This document shows positions 21,585 to 30,224 of a DNA stretch of 56,309 bases, piece by piece. Within the stretch, counting starts at the first letter, position 1. Every line of letters starts with the position of its first letter. The position numbers and the translations under genes were made by a program. A model generated the notes under the pieces. That model was not told the origin of the DNA and made no database searches. It saw only the letters and a list, made by a program, of their open reading frames with translations. The stretch comes from a virus, in the IMG/VR virus record IMGVR_UViG_3300046171_000013, positions 1-56,309 of that record; one strand, 5' to 3'.

Positions 21585-21910
21585 TGGGTAACTATGCTTC
21601 CGGAAAAGATGCGTATGGAATATCTGATCGTTCCGGATTCCGCTATCGCTTGCGGGACATGAAGGTTGAATGGAACGGCTTGAAGGTTGGGCACGATGAG
21701 TATGAGTCAAAGCATCCCCAGCTTGACCCAAGACGCAAAGTGATCGACCCACAAGCTCTTCGTAATCCACGACCAGATCCCACGCTAGTGGACACTAGAA
21801 CGATTCAGTGGGGTTGGAATCCTGTGGGCTTGTATGACAACGGTGGGTTGAACACAAATGATCTAGTTGGGACGGGCGCCGTTGGTAGCGTCACGGTGGT
21901 GACAGCATGA
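21584..21910 (+). CDS. neck/virion protein, 108 aa
   Basis: Contains GFRYRLRDMKVEWNGLKVGH, then HPQLDPRRKVIDPQALRNPR, a conserved charged phage motif. It ends in TGAVGSVTVVTA, the same motif that forms the repeats of the protein at 23308. Function unknown; probably a structural component near the connector. Confidence 0.6.
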   Translation: MGNYASGKDAYGISDRSGFRYRLRDMKVEWNGLKVGHDEYESKHPQLDPRRKVIDPQALRNPRPDPTLVDTRTIQWGWNPVGLYDNGGLNTNDLVGTGAVGSVTVVTA

Positions 21911-22560
21911 GTTTTACATACAATGAGCTGAAACAGGCGATTCAGGATTATTGCGAGAATCAGGAAACGACTTTCGTTAACAACTTGGACATATTCATCA
22001 CTGAAGCAGAAGAGCGCGTATTAAAAAGCGTAGGTCTTACTTTCTTCCGCCGTAATCAGACTGCCACGCTGACACAAAACAATCAGTTTTTGAACTGCCC
22101 AGCGGATTTCTTGGCTCCGTTTTCTTTGTCTGTTACAGACGCCACAACGAGTGATAAGACCTTCTTGTTGTATAAGGATGTAAACTTCTTACAGGAGTAT
22201 ACTCCGGACGCCACAACAACTGGGTTTCCGAAGTATTATGCGTTCTTTGACATCACTAACTTTCTGATCGCCCCTACGCCAAACGCGAATCTAGCAGTCG
22301 AACTACACTACTTTTATCGCCCTGCCAGTCTTACAGCGCAAGCGGGAGGCGGAACTACATGGCTAAGTACAAACGCTCCAATGACGCTTTTGTACGGATC
22401 TTTGATTGAGGCATATACATTTATGAAGGGCGAACCAGATGTCCTTCAAAACTACAATCAACAGTTTCAGCAGGCTCTTCTGCGTCTCAAGAACTTCGGT
22501 GAAGGACTTGAAACATCTGACGCATATCGTGAAGGACTTGTTGTTAGGGAGAAGACCTAA
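21907..22560 (+). CDS. phage adaptor-type structural protein, 217 aa
   Basis: ATG 21907 in ATGA. Begins MSFTYNELKQAIQDYCENQE; helical N-terminal part with ITEAEERVLKSVGLTFFRRN, then a beta region PADFLAPFSLSV and a C-terminal helical bundle GSLIEAYTFMKGEPDVLQNY. This is the layout of gp6/gp4-type head-tail adaptor proteins in podoviruses. Coupled to its neighbours. Likely part of the neck. Confidence 0.65.
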   Translation: MSFTYNELKQAIQDYCENQETTFVNNLDIFITEAEERVLKSVGLTFFRRNQTATLTQNNQFLNCPADFLAPFSLSVTDATTSDKTFLLYKDVNFLQEYTPDATTTGFPKYYAFFDITNFLIAPTPNANLAVELHYFYRPASLTAQAGGGTTWLSTNAPMTLLYGSLIEAYTFMKGEPDVLQNYNQQFQQALLRLKNFGEGLETSDAYREGLVVREKT

Positions 22561-22853
22561 TGTTCAAGATGAATTTTGATCTGCCGGACACTCCCGTAGT
22601 AAACGTGAAGACTACAGAACACCGAGGTTTTACCCCGGAAGAGGTCGCTTCACGCTGTGCAGAAAAGATTATTTCTGTGTCGGACACCGCACATCCTGGT
22701 ATCCGAGATCAAGCCAACGCTTTCAAAGGTCATATTGAACGAACAATAGCCTTTTACATGCGTGAAGCTATTCGTAGTGATCGAACTACGATATACAATG
22801 CGTTATCGGATGCTGGGCATCCAGAACTAGCCGAAGCTATAAGGAGACTGTAA
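22560..22853 (+). CDS. conserved small phage protein, 97 aa
   Basis: Shares a base with the previous stop (TAATG). EEVASRCAEKIISVSDTAHP, then DQANAFKGHIERTIAFYMRE and SDRTTIYNALSDAGHPELAE are the motifs of a small helical protein found beside neck genes in many marine phages. No biochemical role known. Confidence 0.65.
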   Translation: MFKMNFDLPDTPVVNVKTTEHRGFTPEEVASRCAEKIISVSDTAHPGIRDQANAFKGHIERTIAFYMREAIRSDRTTIYNALSDAGHPELAEAIRRL

Positions 22854-23296
22854 TGGCTATTACACAAGCAATGTGTACCTCTTTTAAGGTGGAACTGCTT
22901 CAAGGTAAGCACAACTTCACCGCATCGTCAGGTCACACTTTCAAACTAGCACTTTTCACAAGTTCTGCTTCTCTTGATGCAGCAACCACGGATTATTCTA
23001 CATCTAACGAAGTTAGTGGTACAAACTATACCGCTGGCGGAGCCGCTCTGACTAGCGTCACTCCAGTATCATCTGGCACAACAGCCTTTGGTGATTTTGC
23101 CGATTTGACGTTTTCTAACGCCAGTGTCACGGCGCGAGGTGCGATAATCTATAATACCACGACTGCTGGTGGTTCAGGCACAACTGATGCGGTTGTTGTT
23201 CTGAACTTTGGTGCAGACAAGACATCTACTGCCGGTGATTTCACGATTCAGTTCCCAACTGCTGACGCGAGTAACGCGATCATCCGCATCGCCTAA
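22853..23296 (+). CDS. tail or virion structural protein, 147 aa
   Basis: ATG 22853 (TAATG). Beta-rich MAITQAMCTSFKVELLQGKH, TFKLALFTSSASLDAATTDY, SNEVSGTNYTAGG. The family is common in tailed phage structural regions and is predicted as a beta-sandwich. Thr- and Ala-rich, no membrane segment. Confidence 0.65.
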   Translation: MAITQAMCTSFKVELLQGKHNFTASSGHTFKLALFTSSASLDAATTDYSTSNEVSGTNYTAGGAALTSVTPVSSGTTAFGDFADLTFSNASVTARGAIIYNTTTAGGSGTTDAVVVLNFGADKTSTAGDFTIQFPTADASNAIIRIA

Positions 23297-23307
23297 CGGA
23301 GTCCGTT

Positions 23308-24204
23308 ATGGCTAACATTACGGGTTGGGGTCGAGGTACATGGGGATCAGGGGCGTGGAACAGTGTTGTTCCGGTCTCTGTCACTGGTATCGCGGCCACA
23401 GGTGGTGTTGGCTCTGTAACGGTCACCGGAGAAGCTAATGTTGCTGTAACAGGCGTAGCTGGAACTTCGGCGCTAGGTAGCGTTGCAGTCTCCGCAGCCG
23501 CGAATGTGCCGACTACCGGCCTCGCCGCTACAGCAGGAGTTGGCTCTGTCACTGTCAGTGCCGCCGCAAACGTAGTTCCAACCGGAGCTACGGCCACAGG
23601 AGCGGTGGGTTCCGCCACAGTATCTGCGGATGCAAACGTAACAGTTACTGGTGTTGCTGGAACTTCGGCAGTTGGTTCTGTCACGGTATCTGGTGCGGCA
23701 GATGTACCTGTCACGGGTCTTGCCGCTACAGGTGGTGTTGGTTCTGTCTCTGTCGTGGCGGAGGCGAATGTAACGCCGACAGGGGTTGCCGCTACAGGTG
23801 GTGTTGGTTCTCCAACCATCATTGGTGAAGCAAATGTCCCAACCACCGGTCTATCGGCCACAGGCGGTGTTGGTAGTGTTACGGTCCAGGCAAATGCTGA
23901 CGTAGGTGTCACTGGTCTTGAAGCAGAGTCTAACGTAGGCAACGTAGAAGTTGGCGTTAGAGTCATCGTTCCTACGACAGGATTGCAAGTTACCGGAAAT
24001 GTTGGTACTGTAAGCGTAAGCGCAGATTCAAATGTCAGTCTGACAGGTGTGTCTGCCACAGGACAAGTAGGTACTATATTTGTGTGGGGTCAGATAACCC
24101 CGAATCAAACGCCGAATTGGACTGCTGTTTCACCGTCACAATCACCTGGCTGGGGCGCGGTTACGCCTTCGCAGTCACCTAATTGGACGGATATTGCGGC
24201 ATAG
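23308..24204 (+). CDS. virion protein built of eleven 22-residue repeats
   Basis: 298 aa. After a short start, ITGWGRGTWGSGAWNSV, residues about 23-264 consist of eleven tandem 22-residue units with consensus VpvTGlaATGgVGSVTVsaeAN (66-bp period). The end has three copies of an 11-residue motif: TPNQTPNWTAV, SPSQSPGWGAV, TPSQSPNWTDI. Each repeat suggests two short beta strands, so a beta-solenoid or fibrous surface protein is likely. Position among tail genes. The opposite strand is also open over most of the length, purely from codon use. Confidence 0.75.
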   Translation: MANITGWGRGTWGSGAWNSVVPVSVTGIAATGGVGSVTVTGEANVAVTGVAGTSALGSVAVSAAANVPTTGLAATAGVGSVTVSAAANVVPTGATATGAVGSATVSADANVTVTGVAGTSAVGSVTVSGAADVPVTGLAATGGVGSVSVVAEANVTPTGVAATGGVGSPTIIGEANVPTTGLSATGGVGSVTVQANADVGVTGLEAESNVGNVEVGVRVIVPTTGLQVTGNVGTVSVSADSNVSLTGVSATGQVGTIFVWGQITPNQTPNWTAVSPSQSPGWGAVTPSQSPNWTDIAA

Positions 24205-24213
24205 GAGACCATA

Positions 24214-24822
24214 ATGGCGAGTTCATTTACTACCAACTTTGCGATTGAGAAGCCAAACACAGGCGAACAATCCGGTACTTGGGGCGACACCACCAACTTC
24301 AACTTTGATTTGTTTGATCGGTTGGCGGGTTACAAGTCTATAACACTGTCAAATACGTCTTCTACCCTTACTGTACGTCCGTCATCACCTTCTCAAGGCT
24401 CGAGTAACGTAGAAGATGGGATGTATCGTGCCATTAAGTTTGTAGATGGTGGCGACATTGGCGGTACAGTAACGCTTACGGTAGGTCCAAATACATCCGC
24501 TACATTCTTTCTGTTTCAGAACGCGCTATCTGGTAGCCGCGATATAAGCGTTACGCAAGGTAGCGGCGCCAACGCTACGGTTACTAACGGTCAGACAGCC
24601 ATGGTTTACTGCGATGGAGCTGGATCTGGCGCGGCAGTAATAAGCATCAGTGATAGCTTGGCTATGTCCAGTCCGAAGATTACAGGCGGTACAATTACAG
24701 GAATCACTGATCTAGCCGTTGCGGACGGCGGTACAGGAGCCAGCAATGCTGCAGCTGCGCGAACAAACTTAAACGTAGATGAGGCGGGAACCGCAGTCGC
24801 TCTCGCGATTGCACTGGGGTAA
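24214..24822 (+). CDS. tail fibre-type protein, 202 aa
   Basis: ATG 24214 behind AGGAGACCATA. N-terminus MASSFTTNFAIEKPNTGEQS, then GTWGDTTNFNFDLFDRLAGY matches a conserved fibre/tail attachment domain of marine phages. The C-terminal segment AVADGGTGASNAAAARTNL is the classical collar motif of phage tail fibres. The protein ends shortly afterwards, so it is a short fibre or adaptor for others in the array. Confidence 0.75.
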   Translation: MASSFTTNFAIEKPNTGEQSGTWGDTTNFNFDLFDRLAGYKSITLSNTSSTLTVRPSSPSQGSSNVEDGMYRAIKFVDGGDIGGTVTLTVGPNTSATFFLFQNALSGSRDISVTQGSGANATVTNGQTAMVYCDGAGSGAAVISISDSLAMSSPKITGGTITGITDLAVADGGTGASNAAAARTNLNVDEAGTAVALAIALG

Positions 24823-24825
24823 CAG

Positions 24826-25170
24826 ATGGCAAACACATTTTTAAGTCAGACACAAACAGCGGTGGGGACGAGCGGTCTTAATATTTACACTTGTCCATCT
24901 TCAACGCAGACAACCGTTATCGGTCTTTCCTGCGCCAACATTGTGACTACACAGGTCACTGTGGACGTACAGCTTTTGGCAGCAGGCCGCACATCTGGTG
25001 CGGAGGACAACGTATTTTTGGTGAAGGATGCACCGGTTCCAGTAGGCGGCAGTTTAGTTGTTGTTGGCGGGGATCAGAAGGTGGTCATGGAACCAGGCGA
25101 TATTATCAAGGTGATTTGTGACACGGCGTCTGGTGTAGATGTTGTGATGAGCCACTTGGATATAACATAA
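24826..25170 (+). CDS. small tail-associated structural protein, 114 aa
   Basis: Beta-rich MANTFLSQTQTAVGTSGLNI, TCPSSTQTTVIGLSCANIVT, GGSLVVVGGDQKVVMEPGD. The cupin/jelly-roll-like repeat of short strands suits a virion surface protein. Part of the fibre gene series. No named family. Confidence 0.55.
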   Translation: MANTFLSQTQTAVGTSGLNIYTCPSSTQTTVIGLSCANIVTTQVTVDVQLLAAGRTSGAEDNVFLVKDAPVPVGGSLVVVGGDQKVVMEPGDIIKVICDTASGVDVVMSHLDIT

Positions 25171-25180
25171 GGGGTAGCTG

Positions 25181-25630
25181 ATGGCGTATCAGGGTAATAA
25201 ACCAGCCGTAAACTATCAGGCGGTTAAAGCTGTACAGCGGTTCAATGGTGATGGCAGCGATACCACATTCACCCTGACCACTGCTGTATCCTCTGTGCAA
25301 GACGTACTGGTGTCAGTGGACGGCGTTGTCCAAGACACTGCCGCATACACCATCCCAGATGGCACAACACTTACATTTACTGCCGCGCCTTCTTCTGGCA
25401 CGGGTAACATTTTCGTAAACTACCTCGCACCGCAAGTGGGATCAGTTGTACCTCCCGCCGGTAACAAGGGCACGTTTAAGGCTGGCGGCTTGTTCCGTAC
25501 CAACGCACAATCCCTTACAGCAGATACAACCATCCTTGCTACAGAGAACGCCAATGTAACTGGCCCGTTTACTGTGGCTTCTGGTGTTACATTAACCGTT
25601 GAAAGCGGTGGGACATTGGTGACGCTATGA
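25181..25630 (+). CDS. tail fibre-like protein, 149 aa
   Basis: MAYQGNKPAVNYQAVKAVQR, then FTLTTAVSSVQDVLVSVDGV, resembling the fibre-head domain of podovirus proteins, ends with a short beta-helix-like region (TADTTILATENANVTGPFTV). A related protein lies at 29341. Its stop overlaps the next start (ATGA). Confidence 0.65.
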   Translation: MAYQGNKPAVNYQAVKAVQRFNGDGSDTTFTLTTAVSSVQDVLVSVDGVVQDTAAYTIPDGTTLTFTAAPSSGTGNIFVNYLAPQVGSVVPPAGNKGTFKAGGLFRTNAQSLTADTTILATENANVTGPFTVASGVTLTVESGGTLVTL

Positions 25631-26019
25631 GTACATTAAAAGCAGATACCATACAAAGCACAGGCGGTGGTGCGGCTACGCTGACTAAGCAAGACGCTTC
25701 AAAATTGTGGCATAATTTTAACGGCACAGGAACTGTCGCAACTCGCGATTCGTTAAACGTAAGTTCATTAACAGATGATTCGACAGGAAGATACGGCACT
25801 TCAATTACATCTGCTTTTGATAATGCAGATAATTATAATCTTGTGTTTTTTGCTAATGCTGATAGCGGCGTGAACGAAAACAATTTTGTTAATGCTAGAT
25901 GTGGAATAGCTGGTCAAGGGCAACGTGCAACTAACAGCTTTAGAGTTAGTAGTTATAACGGCTCTGCGTATACAGACAGCTATTGGGTTAATATTACTGT
26001 TAACGGAGACCTCGCATGA
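25627..26019 (+). CDS. fibre-array paralogue 1, 130 aa
   Basis: First of five related proteins (also 26852, 29802, 30224, 30655). Pattern: LKADTIQ near the start, then SKLWHNFNGTGTVATRDSLN, VSSLTDDSTGRYGTSITSAF, and the end NGDLA. The last codons and spacer, GGAGACCTCGCAT, contain the ribosome site of the next gene. A receptor-binding or fibre-accessory role is inferred from neighbours. Confidence 0.65.
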   Translation: MSTLKADTIQSTGGGAATLTKQDASKLWHNFNGTGTVATRDSLNVSSLTDDSTGRYGTSITSAFDNADNYNLVFFANADSGVNENNFVNARCGIAGQGQRATNSFRVSSYNGSAYTDSYWVNITVNGDLA

Positions 26020-26852
26020 GTGAAGTAAAGACAAACAAAATCACCAGCCTTGCGAGTAACAACGACATCACCCTCGACCCCGATGGCACTGGTGACACTA
26101 TTATTGCATCAGGTAAAGTGGGCATCGGGACTGCAACACCATCCAGTTACAACAGTGGTGCAGATGATTTAGTTCTAGCCACCACAGGCGCAACTGGTAT
26201 CACTATTGCTTCTGGCACAAGCAACAATGGTTCTTTGTTTTTTGCTGATGGTACTTCTGGTGCAGACCAATATCGCGGTTATATCCAGTATGAGCAAACC
26301 AATAATGCTATGGCTTTTGGAACTAACGGTGCTGAACGGATGCGTATTGATTCGGCAGGTAAAGTTCGGATTGGTACTTCAAGCGGAGTATATACGGAAC
26401 AATTTCTTGTTCAAAGTGATACGTCTAGCGTAAACCCAATGACGGTCAATAATACACGGTCATCTGCCGCGACTGATTATGCAATTATTTTTGGTAGAAA
26501 TGGTAGTATCGTAGGTTCCATACAAACATCTTTGTCGGCTACATCTTATGTAACAAGTTCAGACTATCGCTTAAAAACTAATGTTTCATACGATTGGGAC
26601 GCAACAAGTAGGTTGAAACAACTCAAGCCAGCACGTTTCAACTTCATTGCTGACGCAGATACCACAGTCGATGGCTTCTTAGCACATGAGGCACAGGCGG
26701 TTGTCCCCGAAAGTGTCACTGGCACTAAGGATGAAGTCGATGACGATGGCAATCCTGTGTATCAGGGCATAGACCAAGCCAAACTTGTGCCATTGCTGGT
26801 AAAGACAATCCAAGAATTAGAAGCGCGTATTACGGCGTTGGAGGCTGAATAA
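26016..26852 (+). CDS. tail fibre with C-terminal S74 intramolecular chaperone
   Basis: 278 aa. N-terminal part MSEVKTNKITSLASNNDITL with beta repeats (GKVGIGTATPS, GKVRIGTSSG) typical of fibre shafts. The C-terminal about 110 residues form a peptidase S74 domain: TSSDYRLKTNVSYDW with the Ser-Lys dyad, then LKPARFNFI, DGFLAHEAQAVVPESVTG and LVPLLVKTIQELEARITALE. It trimerises the fibre and then cuts itself off. Best candidate for the receptor-binding fibre. Confidence 0.85.
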   Translation: MSEVKTNKITSLASNNDITLDPDGTGDTIIASGKVGIGTATPSSYNSGADDLVLATTGATGITIASGTSNNGSLFFADGTSGADQYRGYIQYEQTNNAMAFGTNGAERMRIDSAGKVRIGTSSGVYTEQFLVQSDTSSVNPMTVNNTRSSAATDYAIIFGRNGSIVGSIQTSLSATSYVTSSDYRLKTNVSYDWDATSRLKQLKPARFNFIADADTTVDGFLAHEAQAVVPESVTGTKDEVDDDGNPVYQGIDQAKLVPLLVKTIQELEARITALEAE

Positions 26853-27217
26853 TGGCACTAGGTAAAATCAAAGCAGATACCCTAGAACACAGCACCGCTG
26901 GCGCACTTGATACGCAGTACGTTGTGCAGGGTAGTGCGAAGGTGTGGCATACAGGTACGGCAGACGGTACTAGCTTAGAGGACAGCTTTAATGTCGCTTC
27001 TCTTACAGATACTGCCACTGGCAAACAAACAATTAATATAAGTAGTGCTATGTCTAATGATGATTACTCTGCAATGGCAACTTGTAATAATAATACTCTT
27101 ATATGTACACGGATAAGTGCAAAAGGAACTGGCTCATACGCATCTACAATGTCAACACCATCAAATACAGACACAGATGTTAGGAACAGCACAACCGTTC
27201 ACGGAGACTTAGCATAA
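26852..27217 (+). CDS. fibre-array paralogue 2, 121 aa
   Basis: Same family as 25627: IKADTLEHSTAGALDTQYVV, QGSAKVWHTGTADGTSLEDS, FNVASLTDTATGKQ, ending VHGDLA. It shares its first base with the previous stop (TAATG). The start of the next gene again follows GGAGACTTAGCATA. Confidence 0.65.
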   Translation: MALGKIKADTLEHSTAGALDTQYVVQGSAKVWHTGTADGTSLEDSFNVASLTDTATGKQTINISSAMSNDDYSAMATCNNNTLICTRISAKGTGSYASTMSTPSNTDTDVRNSTTVHGDLA

Positions 27218-27693
27218 TGCAGACACCTGAGTTTCAAGGCACACATCTATGGGATAGGCTCTGCTGGGCTAAGGAAAACCTTGATGGTGTGCAGTCAGAC
27301 TATCGGGTTGTCTATGAGGACAGTGTAGACGAGTGCGCTAAGATACTTGTTCCCGATCCGAATTGGATGGCTTGCGCTTTGCAGGGTGGGATACTGCCGC
27401 CGGTCCAGGTGTATTGGGAGCTAGCCAAAGATGAAGCACAGCCCGACTTCAAGAAGCACACTCGTGGCTACTTGCTGCACAACACCAAGCCTATCGAGGC
27501 GATGACAGAAGAACAGGCGATTGAGTATCTGATTATGAAAGACTGCCCACAAAGCGTGTGGCGTAACTATGATAGCGGAAACAAGCCAAAAATGGTAATA
27601 TGCCGCAAGGAACAGCTTCCAGCGACTCGTGAGTGGCGCAATGCTTGGAAGATTAGTGAAGACCTCGCCACTGATGAAATCGAAGCCGCTTAG
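27217..27693 (+). CDS. conserved phage protein near fibres, 158 aa
   Basis: MQTPEFQGTHLWDRLCWAKE; contains LVPDPNWMACALQGGILPPV and later EQAIEYLIMKDCPQSVWRNY and RKEQLPATREWRNAW. I recognise it as a soluble protein repeatedly found beside tail-fibre genes in marine phages, plausibly a fibre assembly or attachment factor. Not a membrane protein. Confidence 0.6.
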   Translation: MQTPEFQGTHLWDRLCWAKENLDGVQSDYRVVYEDSVDECAKILVPDPNWMACALQGGILPPVQVYWELAKDEAQPDFKKHTRGYLLHNTKPIEAMTEEQAIEYLIMKDCPQSVWRNYDSGNKPKMVICRKEQLPATREWRNAWKISEDLATDEIEAA

Positions 27694-27707
27694 AAGGAGT
27701 AAATCTA

Positions 27708-28079
27708 ATGGCAACAACATATATCGTAGACAAGGACGGGAACCAGATTGACGCTTCCACGGCTACCGTTCCATCTGATCGTCACTTTCGCGGTGCATGG
27801 TCATTGAGCGGAAGCGTGATTTCTGAGGACATGACAGCCGCCAAGGAAATCTTCAAAGACAAAATTCGTGAAGTACGGGCACCGCTGCTTGATGCAGAGG
27901 ATGTCGTGTACATGAAGGCTTTGGAAGCTGACGATGCCGATGCAAAGGCAGCCTCTGTAGCTAAGAAGAACGCACTACGCAACGCACCAGCGGCCTCTGC
28001 TATTACAAGTGCGGATACCATTGCAAAGCTGAAGGCAGCTTGGGATACAGACGTACTTGGCGACTCTCCCTACGCATAA
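27708..28079 (+). CDS. tail fibre assembly-type protein, 123 aa
   Basis: ATG 27708 with AAGGAG upstream. DKDGNQIDASTATVPSDRHF, RGAWSLSGSVISEDMTAAKE, then FKDKIREVRAPLLDAEDVVY and ALEADDADAKAASVAKK. Helical, acidic; the family occurs next to fibre genes in marine podoviruses and myoviruses. Probably a chaperone or fibre assembly factor (inference). Confidence 0.65.
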   Translation: MATTYIVDKDGNQIDASTATVPSDRHFRGAWSLSGSVISEDMTAAKEIFKDKIREVRAPLLDAEDVVYMKALEADDADAKAASVAKKNALRNAPAASAITSADTIAKLKAAWDTDVLGDSPYA

Positions 28080-28090
28080 GGATAACTAGC

Positions 28091-29158
28091 ATGGCTCTGA
28101 CAACAGTAAGACCACAAGGTATGGGCTTCAACACTGGTAGGAGAAATCTTATCATCAACGGAGCCATGCAAGTTGCCCAGCGGGGGACGAGCTTCTCATC
28201 CATTACAGCTAATGTTTATCCTGTCGATAGGTTTTTTGTGCGAGATGTTAATTCTGCGGCTGGCGAAGCCACCGTATCTCAATCTACAACGACGCCAGAC
28301 GACTTCAAAAACTCTTTGAAAATTGACGTGACTACTGCGGACACTTCTTTAGTGGCGGCGGACCAGTACAAGATTGAGTATCGCGCTGAAGGTCAAGATG
28401 TCGCCCATCTAAACTGGGGAACATCTGCTGCTAAAGCTGTCACACTGTCTTTCTGGATACGTTCAAACAAAACAGGTAATACACAGGTTGCTGTCTTAAA
28501 CAGTGACAACAATAGAGCATATGTTGCTACTTTCAGTATTAGTGCGGCTGACACTTGGGAACGCAAAGAATTAACTATTGATGGTGATACAAGTGGAACG
28601 TGGCTCACTACAAACGGCATTGGTTTGCGATTACGTTGGGGTTCGTATGGTTCTACTTATCAAACATCATCTGTCAATCAGTGGGTTGGCAGTCAGGTAA
28701 TGTCGCGAGACGATAGCCCAATCAACTTCTTTGACAGCACAGACAATGAACTTTATCTGACCGGCGTCCAGCTTGAACTTGGCGATAACGCATCAGACTT
28801 TGAACACCGCAGCTTCGGCGAGGAACTGGCCCTGTGTCAGAGGTATTACTTTGAATCTCAACCAACAACTTCTTATGGGATGCAGGGCATAGGTGCGGTG
28901 TTTGATGGTGATTCTTCGGATATTGTTGTTTATTTTCCCACAACAATGAGGACTAAACCAACTTTTACATTTTCTAATTTGGCAATTTTTGTAGGCACAT
29001 CTGGTCAGGCCGTAACATCAGCGGGAGATGCAGGAAGTACAACAAACGCAAGTTTCATAAGAACAACGTATTCTTCAGCATTTACAGTAGGTCAAGCTGC
29101 TGTACTCGTAAACAATAACAATGTTGATGGTTACGCTAGATTTGATGCGGAGATATAG
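28091..29158 (+). CDS. receptor-binding-type fibre protein A, 355 aa
   Basis: Starts MALTTVRPQGMGFNTGRRNL, then IINGAMQVAQRGTSF, the common entry motif of this tail protein family. Central carbohydrate-binding-like (jelly-roll) region: AVTLSFWIRSNKTGNTQVAV, and LYLTGVQLELGDNASDFEHR, SFGEELALCQRYY. The C-terminal 90 residues are variable beta sequence. A full paralogue lies at 31047. Each is followed by a 60-aa partner gene. Confidence 0.75.
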   Translation: MALTTVRPQGMGFNTGRRNLIINGAMQVAQRGTSFSSITANVYPVDRFFVRDVNSAAGEATVSQSTTTPDDFKNSLKIDVTTADTSLVAADQYKIEYRAEGQDVAHLNWGTSAAKAVTLSFWIRSNKTGNTQVAVLNSDNNRAYVATFSISAADTWERKELTIDGDTSGTWLTTNGIGLRLRWGSYGSTYQTSSVNQWVGSQVMSRDDSPINFFDSTDNELYLTGVQLELGDNASDFEHRSFGEELALCQRYYFESQPTTSYGMQGIGAVFDGDSSDIVVYFPTTMRTKPTFTFSNLAIFVGTSGQAVTSAGDAGSTTNASFIRTTYSSAFTVGQAAVLVNNNNVDGYARFDAEI

Positions 29159-29341
29159 ATGGAAAACAAAATGAACATTTCATCAGCACAGTATTTTCAA
29201 ACCTATGGGCAAAACGTTAGTATAACCATAGTTGTTGATGGTGAAAAAATGTCCGTACCCCTTGACCCAGCCAACCGCCACTACGCTGAGATACAACGCC
29301 AAGTAGATGCTGGCGAATTAACTATAGAGGATGCGGATTAA
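29159..29341 (+). CDS. 60-aa partner of fibre protein A
   Basis: Follows directly after the fibre stop; GGAG six bases upstream. MNISSAQYFQTYGQNVSITI, DGEKMSVPLDPANRHYAEIQ, RQVDAGELTIEDAD. Its paralogue at 32161 follows fibre B in the same way, so the pair acts as a module; an assembly chaperone is a natural guess. Confidence 0.65.
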   Translation: MENKMNISSAQYFQTYGQNVSITIVVDGEKMSVPLDPANRHYAEIQRQVDAGELTIEDAD

Positions 29342-29805
29342 TGTCATCATATATTGGTAAATCCCCATCAGTTGGTGTTCGTAACCGTTACCTGTATCAG
29401 GCAACGGCTGGTCAGACTACGTTCAGCGGATCGGATGCTGATGCGAAGGTACTGAATTACCCGGACAGCAACTATTTGGACGTTTACCAAAATGGTGTGC
29501 TTTTGAAGCCGGTTACGGATTATACAAGCACGACAGGCACCAGCATTATCTTGGTGACTGCGGCCAGCTTGAACGATGTCGTTGAGATGGTGGTTTACGA
29601 TGTCTTCTCTGTAGCTAACAGCTACACAGTGACAGAGAGTGACACACGCTACCCATTCAAAGGTAACAACAGCATCATCCGCTTGAATGGTCAAAGCATA
29701 ACGGCAGACGTTACTATTGATGCAGATGAGAACGGCGTGAGTGCAGGTCCGATTACACAGGACAATGCCACCGTCACTGTTAACGGATATTGGAGTATCG
29801 TATGA
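29341..29805 (+). CDS. tail fibre-like protein, 154 aa
   Basis: TAATG start. MSSYIGKSPSVGVRNRYLYQ, ATAGQTTFSGSDADAKVLNY, LDVYQNGVLLKPVTDYTSTT: the fibre head domain seen in podovirus and cyanophage fibres, with a beta-helix-like C-terminus (SITADVTIDADENGVSAGPI). Similar to 25181. Confidence 0.7.
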   Translation: MSSYIGKSPSVGVRNRYLYQATAGQTTFSGSDADAKVLNYPDSNYLDVYQNGVLLKPVTDYTSTTGTSIILVTAASLNDVVEMVVYDVFSVANSYTVTESDTRYPFKGNNSIIRLNGQSITADVTIDADENGVSAGPITQDNATVTVNGYWSIV

Positions 29806-30224
29806 CCAGTCAGTTAAACGTAGACACCATTGTAGATAAGGCTGGCTCTGGTGGCACGAATGTAAAGGTTGGTAACACCTCTACATATGTATCTGATGGT
29901 GGTTCCGCCACACAAGACCTCGTAGAAAGTTTGTTAAAAGCGTATACACACGGTTCTAATTCTGCTGCCCTACCGTCTTCTTTCAACATTGCAAGTGGCA
30001 CTGATAACGGAACAGGGGATTACATCTATGCTTTCACTAACAATATGAGCAGTATAAATTATGCGATTACTACATCGTGTCATTCTGCTGGTTTGGCTGC
30101 AACAAATAGAGATAGTCAAGCCACTGCTTCGTACAAGGTTCAAGTTTTTGCACGGGGTGATAGCACTCTGGGAAGCGCATCTGACCAAGTAAACTACAGC
30201 GCAATTCATGGAGACCTCGCATAA
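29802..30224 (+). CDS. fibre-array paralogue 3, 140 aa
   Basis: ATGA overlap with 29341. MTSQLNVDTIVDKAGSGGTN, then LVESLLKAYTHGSNSAALPS, SFNIASGTDNGTGDYIYAFT, and the end IHGDLA. Divergent member of the array; the Trp-Asn-Phe core is replaced by YTHGSN. The GGAGACCTCGCAT junction follows. Confidence 0.65.
   Translation: MTSQLNVDTIVDKAGSGGTNVKVGNTSTYVSDGGSATQDLVESLLKAYTHGSNSAALPSSFNIASGTDNGTGDYIYAFTNNMSSINYAITTSCHSAGLAATNRDSQATASYKVQVFARGDSTLGSASDQVNYSAIHGDLA

Noticed and set aside
23280-24059. Long leftward open frame (259 aa) opposite the 22-residue repeat gene
   Set aside because: It mirrors the sense repeat and lacks a ribosome site; it is open only because the repeat codons have no stop complement.
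23308-24204. Regular 66-bp repeats as a CRISPR array
   Set aside because: The repeats are in-frame coding units without unique spacers; no cas genes are present.
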